Origin: Methylococcaceae bacterium
GTDB taxonomy: Bacteria; Pseudomonadota; Gammaproteobacteria; Methylococcales; Methylomonadaceae
DNA length: 8,978 nucleotides
Direction: 5' to 3'
NCBI GenBank assembly: GCA_947484105.1
Contig: CANKON010000042.1
Coordinates: 1-8,978, forward strand
In this document: one piece after another, positions 7,344-8,978 of the stretch
How the letters are laid out: each line of letters starts with the position of its first letter
How positions within the stretch are numbered: position 1 is the first letter of the stretch
Notes under the pieces: generated by a model
The model's input: the letters and a program-made list of their open reading frames with translations, nothing else
Told to the model about the DNA's origin: nothing
Database searches by the model: none
Program-made: the position numbers and the translations under genes

Positions 7344-8072
7344 ATGACGATTTCCATCGTTATTCCTGTTCACAATGAAGCTGAAAACATCAATCCGTTA
7401 TTAAACGAAATCACTGCTACCCTTACAGATTTTCCTGATTACGAAATCATTTATATCGACGACGGCAGCCACGATGATACATTAGACGTGTTAAAAAAAG
7501 CACAACAATCTATTCCAAATCTGCGTGTTTTTCATCATGAAAAAAGTTGCGGACAAAGTGCTGCAATTTATACAGGCATCAAAGCCGCAAAATTTCCTGT
7601 TATTGCAACACTCGACGGTGATGGACAAAATAATCCCGCAGATATTCCAAATTTATATGCCGAATTACAATTGCAACGTGAAAAAAATTCAAAACTTGCC
7701 ATGATTGCAGGTTGGCGTAACCAGCGACATGATTCAGCGTGGCGATTATTTTCATCAAAATTTGCTAACGGTATTCGCTCAAAATTATTAGGTGACGCTA
7801 CGCCTGACACGGGTTGTGGATTAAAAGTATTTTTACGTGATGCGGCATTGCAGCTGCCATTTTTTGACCACTATCATCGTTTTTTACCTGCGTTAATGTT
7901 GCGTGGTGGCTATCAAGTCGTTTCTGTTCACGTCACGCATCGAGCGAGAGAACGCGGCATTTCTAATTACGGCACACTTGACCGTTTATGGGTAGGCATC
8001 AGTGATGTTGCAGGCGTAATTTGGTTAAAAACACGCATGAAACTCACCGAGGTAAGCGAAATTGAACGTTAA
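7344..8072 (+). CDS. GT2-family glycosyltransferase, DPM1/ArnC-like
   Basis: The 242 residues form a GT-A catalytic domain of the dolichol-phosphate mannosyltransferase type. Such enzymes move a sugar from a nucleotide donor to a polyprenyl phosphate on the cytoplasmic face of the inner membrane. Visible motifs are IPVHNE (7–12), IDDGS (38–42), the DxD-type metal motif DGDGQ (91–95), GWRNQRHD (123–130), DTGCGLKVF (155–163) and HRARERGISNYG (199–210). There is no C-terminal pair of membrane helices of the kind found in GtrB or ArnC, so it is a short, peripherally attached form. The start is ATG 7344, with GAGG at 7335–7338, 5 bases away. The next gene overlaps by 11 bases and encodes a LAB_N membrane protein, a pairing seen in lipid A or related sugar-lipid modification loci. 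The sugar and acceptor cannot be read from the sequence. Confidence 0.9.
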   Translation: MTISIVIPVHNEAENINPLLNEITATLTDFPDYEIIYIDDGSHDDTLDVLKKAQQSIPNLRVFHHEKSCGQSAAIYTGIKAAKFPVIATLDGDGQNNPADIPNLYAELQLQREKNSKLAMIAGWRNQRHDSAWRLFSSKFANGIRSKLLGDATPDTGCGLKVFLRDAALQLPFFDHYHRFLPALMLRGGYQVVSVHVTHRARERGISNYGTLDRLWVGISDVAGVIWLKTRMKLTEVSEIER

Positions 8073-8346
8073 TTTAAGTCAAGAAACCATTTGGTTAGGC
8101 ATTGGTTTTATTGGACAAGCCCTATTTTCAGCACGATTTATTATTCAATGGCTCAAAAGTGAAAAAGAAAAAAAAAGCGTCTTTCCTGTTGCATTTTGGT
8201 ATTTCAGCATTGGGGGCGGTGTAACGTTGCTGGCGTATGCAATTTATCGCCAAGACCCTGTTTTTATTTTGGGACAAGCGAGTGGATTATTTATTTATGC
8301 GCGTAATTTGTATTTTGTATTTAACGAAAAAGCGAGTTCCGATTAA
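8062..8346 (+). CDS. LAB_N (lipid A biosynthesis N-terminal) domain small membrane protein
   Basis: This is a 94-residue inner-membrane protein consisting of a single LAB_N domain, named from the N-terminal extension of some lipid-A-disaccharide synthases. Three hydrophobic segments at about residues 8–30, 41–62 and 66–87 predict three helices. Family residues are clear: GFIGQALFSARFIIQW (15–30), SE at 33–34, SVFP (39–42), RQDPVFILGQ (63–72) and IYARNL (78–83). The start is TTG at 8062, supported by GAGGT at 8049–8053 with 8 bases between and by the lack of any other in-frame start before the conserved region. It overlaps the GT2 gene by 11 bases, so the two are translationally coupled. Stand-alone LAB_N proteins are found next to GT2 enzymes and are thought to help move or use sugar lipids. 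The actual role is not established. Confidence 0.88.
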   Translation: MNVNLSQETIWLGIGFIGQALFSARFIIQWLKSEKEKKSVFPVAFWYFSIGGGVTLLAYAIYRQDPVFILGQASGLFIYARNLYFVFNEKASSD

Positions 8347-8417
8347 CCCAAAAGAGGATGGTTAGCGAACATTTCACCATTGCCTTCGTAATTTATAAAA
8401 AGTTTCCCACCACAAAC

Positions 8418-8440
8418 GTTGACGTATCTGCTACGTCAAC
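8418..8440. repeat. Perfect 9-bp inverted repeat
   Basis: GTTGACGTA and TACGTCAAC flank the 5-base loop TCTGC. No T-tract follows on either side, so it is not an ordinary terminator. It lies 72 bases after the LAB_N stop codon and 22 bases before a second, longer inverted repeat. Confidence 0.7.
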
Positions 8441-8462
8441 AGTACTAATCAGCGTGACCGCC

Positions 8463-8494
8463 GCTATTATTTGGCTGGAATGCCAGATAATAGC
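8463..8494. repeat. 13-bp near-perfect inverted repeat
   Basis: GCTATTATTTGGC and GCCAGATAATAGC pair around the 6-base loop TGGAAT. Twelve Watson–Crick pairs and one T·G pair form the stem. No T-tract follows. Because of the palindrome, both strands read similarly here, which explains why open frames occur on both. Confidence 0.75.
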
Positions 8495-8794
8495 ATCTGT
8501 GGAAAAATACATTATTTTCACGCCCATTGCTGTAAGCGTGGTAGCGATTAAATATCCCGTTTCAAAATTGGTTAATGAACCCACTTGCGCCACGGAAAAT
8601 GAAGCCGCATATTTGTTCAGTTCTGACGGTGTGTAAATACTGTTGCCATTCTCACATCCTCGAATAGGGAAAAATCTCCTGCTAATCGTAGAGTTTTTTA
8701 TAATGTCATCCTATCCAATCACACCGTGTATTCCATCACCTTTTTGATATAAATTCGAGTACAAAGCACTAAAAAAATGCAATAACATGATATG

Positions 8795-8812
8795 TAAATA
8801 AAAATTTATTTA
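8795..8812. repeat. 18-base AT-only palindrome
   Basis: TAAATAAA, AA, TTTATTTA is symmetric over 8 bp on each side. It lies about 110 bases before the last gene. It could be a protein-binding operator or simply AT-rich sequence; no T-run terminator structure is present. Confidence 0.45.
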
Positions 8813-8859
8813 TGTGGAACTGGGCGTAATATCTACACCTGAAAATGGAGCGGTTAATT

Positions 8860-8910
8860 ATGCTGATTCCACTTGCAAAAAATGAATGCCATCTATCAAC
8901 TCTTCAATGA
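8860..8910 (+). CDS. Possible 16-codon leader ORF before the last gene
   Basis: ATG at 8860 is preceded by GGAG (8847–8850) with 9 bases between and reads MLIPLAKNECHLSTLQ, then TGA. The stop codon at 8908–8910 overlaps the ribosome binding site GAGGTAA (8909–8915) of the next gene. A ribosome finishing this ORF would sit on the next initiation region, so coupling or a leader role is conceivable. There is no run of one amino acid and no paired hairpins typical of an attenuator. It may be chance. Confidence 0.22.
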   Translation: MLIPLAKNECHLSTLQ

Positions 8911-8921
8911 GGTAACCAGTC

Positions 8922-8978
8922 ATGAGTACATTTTTTATTATTTTCTTTACCTTTGCCGTTGTTTTAGTCTACATGAGC
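8922..8978 (+). CDS. Start of a hydrophobic membrane protein, cut by the window end (NqrM-like spacing)
   Basis: ATG 8922 has a strong ribosome binding site, GAGGTAA at 8909–8915, 6 bases upstream. The frame stays open to the window end. The 19 visible residues begin MSTFFIIFF and end VVLVYMS, with no charged residue, so they look like an N-terminal membrane helix. From memory of the family, NqrM (DUF539, needed for maturation of the Na+-translocating NADH:quinone reductase) starts with such a helix and a Met near position 18, before a conserved GRKPI and cysteine-rich segment. That part lies beyond the window, so the assignment is only a guess. Other short membrane proteins fit equally well. 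Confidence 0.6.
   Translation, partial: MSTFFIIFFTFAVVLVYMS

Larger units (their letters stand above)
8393..8649 (-). pseudogene. Probable frameshifted small hypothetical gene
   Basis: On the minus strand an ATG at 8649 is preceded by GAGGA (8661–8657) with 7 bases between, a very good ribosome binding site. Its frame begins MATVFTHRQN and stops at once. Skipping two bases in the ACACAC run near 8632 would make it MATVFTPSELNKYAASFSVA and join a frame open to TAA at 8395–8393, about 84 residues in all. This suggests one AC dinucleotide insertion in a once intact gene. Without the repair, the only start is GTG 8593 with no ribosome binding site, giving 66 residues. The reconstructed protein has few charges, a Ser/Thr-rich end and one or two moderately hydrophobic stretches. 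I recognise no family. It contains two strong inverted repeats, so the DNA may serve another role and the ORF may be fortuitous. Confidence 0.38.
8650..8921. other. Intergenic stretch without a confident gene
   Basis: This is AT-rich DNA between the broken minus-strand ORF and the last gene. It contains the ribosome binding site of the minus-strand ORF (8657–8661), a TATAAT at 8699–8704 without a matching -35, an 18-base AT palindrome at 8795–8812 and a 16-codon ORF at 8860–8910. A 23-codon GTG frame (8814–8885) is open but has no ribosome binding site. The promoter of the last gene must lie here or upstream, but I cannot place it with confidence. TTGATA at 8744–8749 is the best -35 candidate, yet no good -10 follows at the right distance. 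I see no tRNA, terminator or mobile element. Confidence 0.5.

Noticed and set aside
8418..8494. Integron attC-like site
   Set aside because: The ends GTTGACG and CGTCAAC do not fit the GTTRRRY/RYYYAAC core sites, and no integrase or gene cassette structure is visible.
8358..8636. A 92-codon plus-strand open frame after the LAB_N gene
   Set aside because: Its AGAGG sits directly against the ATG with no spacer, the protein resembles no family, and the frame is antisense to the minus-strand ORF, which has a far better initiation site. The palindromes there keep both strands open.
8814..8885. A 23-codon GTG frame reading through STPENGAVNYADS
   Set aside because: The residues look protein-like, but there is no ribosome binding site, a stop codon lies just upstream, and it overlaps the better-supported 16-codon frame.

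Overview
This window looks like part of a gammaproteobacterial chromosome of moderately low GC content. The reasons are the yfgD–DUF2069–hda cluster, the trkA–trkH operon, the rplM–rpsI operon, a complete 6-phosphogluconate dehydratase (Edd) and a lipid A-type sugar-lipid module. All proteins match ordinary gammaproteobacterial families in length and motifs. I cannot name the genus from sequence alone. Positions 1–8346 are densely packed core genes. Positions 8347–8921 hold no confident gene and are the least explained part.

Layout. (1) 1–1335, plus strand: the 3' part of an ArsC/YfgD-family gene, a DUF2069 four-helix membrane protein and hda, all overlapping and probably translationally coupled. 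(2) 1334–1366: a perfect 14-bp-stem bidirectional terminator between convergent hda and edd. (3) 1375–3195, minus strand: edd, alone, with no other Entner–Doudoroff gene beside it. (4) 3353–6187, plus strand: trkA and trkH, encoding the peripheral NAD-binding and membrane subunits of the Trk potassium transporter. (5) 6188–6412: an intergenic region with a good sigma70 promoter and a short leader for the ribosomal operon. (6) 6413–7248: rplM–rpsI, closed by a strong terminator at 7283–7313. (7) 7344–8346: a GT2 polyprenyl-phosphate-type glycosyltransferase and a LAB_N small membrane protein, overlapping and sharing a transcript. (8) 8347–8921: two strong inverted repeats, a probable frameshifted small gene on the minus strand, an AT palindrome and a 16-codon ORF. 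(9) 8922 to the end: the first 19 codons of a hydrophobic protein with a strong ribosome binding site, whose spacing is compatible with NqrM.

Functionally the window joins replication-initiation control (Hda), sugar-acid catabolism (Edd), potassium uptake (TrkAH), ribosome assembly (L13, S9) and probable envelope-lipid glycosylation (GT2 plus LAB_N). I see no mobile element, CRISPR array, tRNA or defence system. The points most worth checking are the Hda protein, which keeps its clamp-binding motif and Walker A lysine but has Asn where the box VII arginine finger should be, and the hairpin-rich broken-gene region at 8393–8649.
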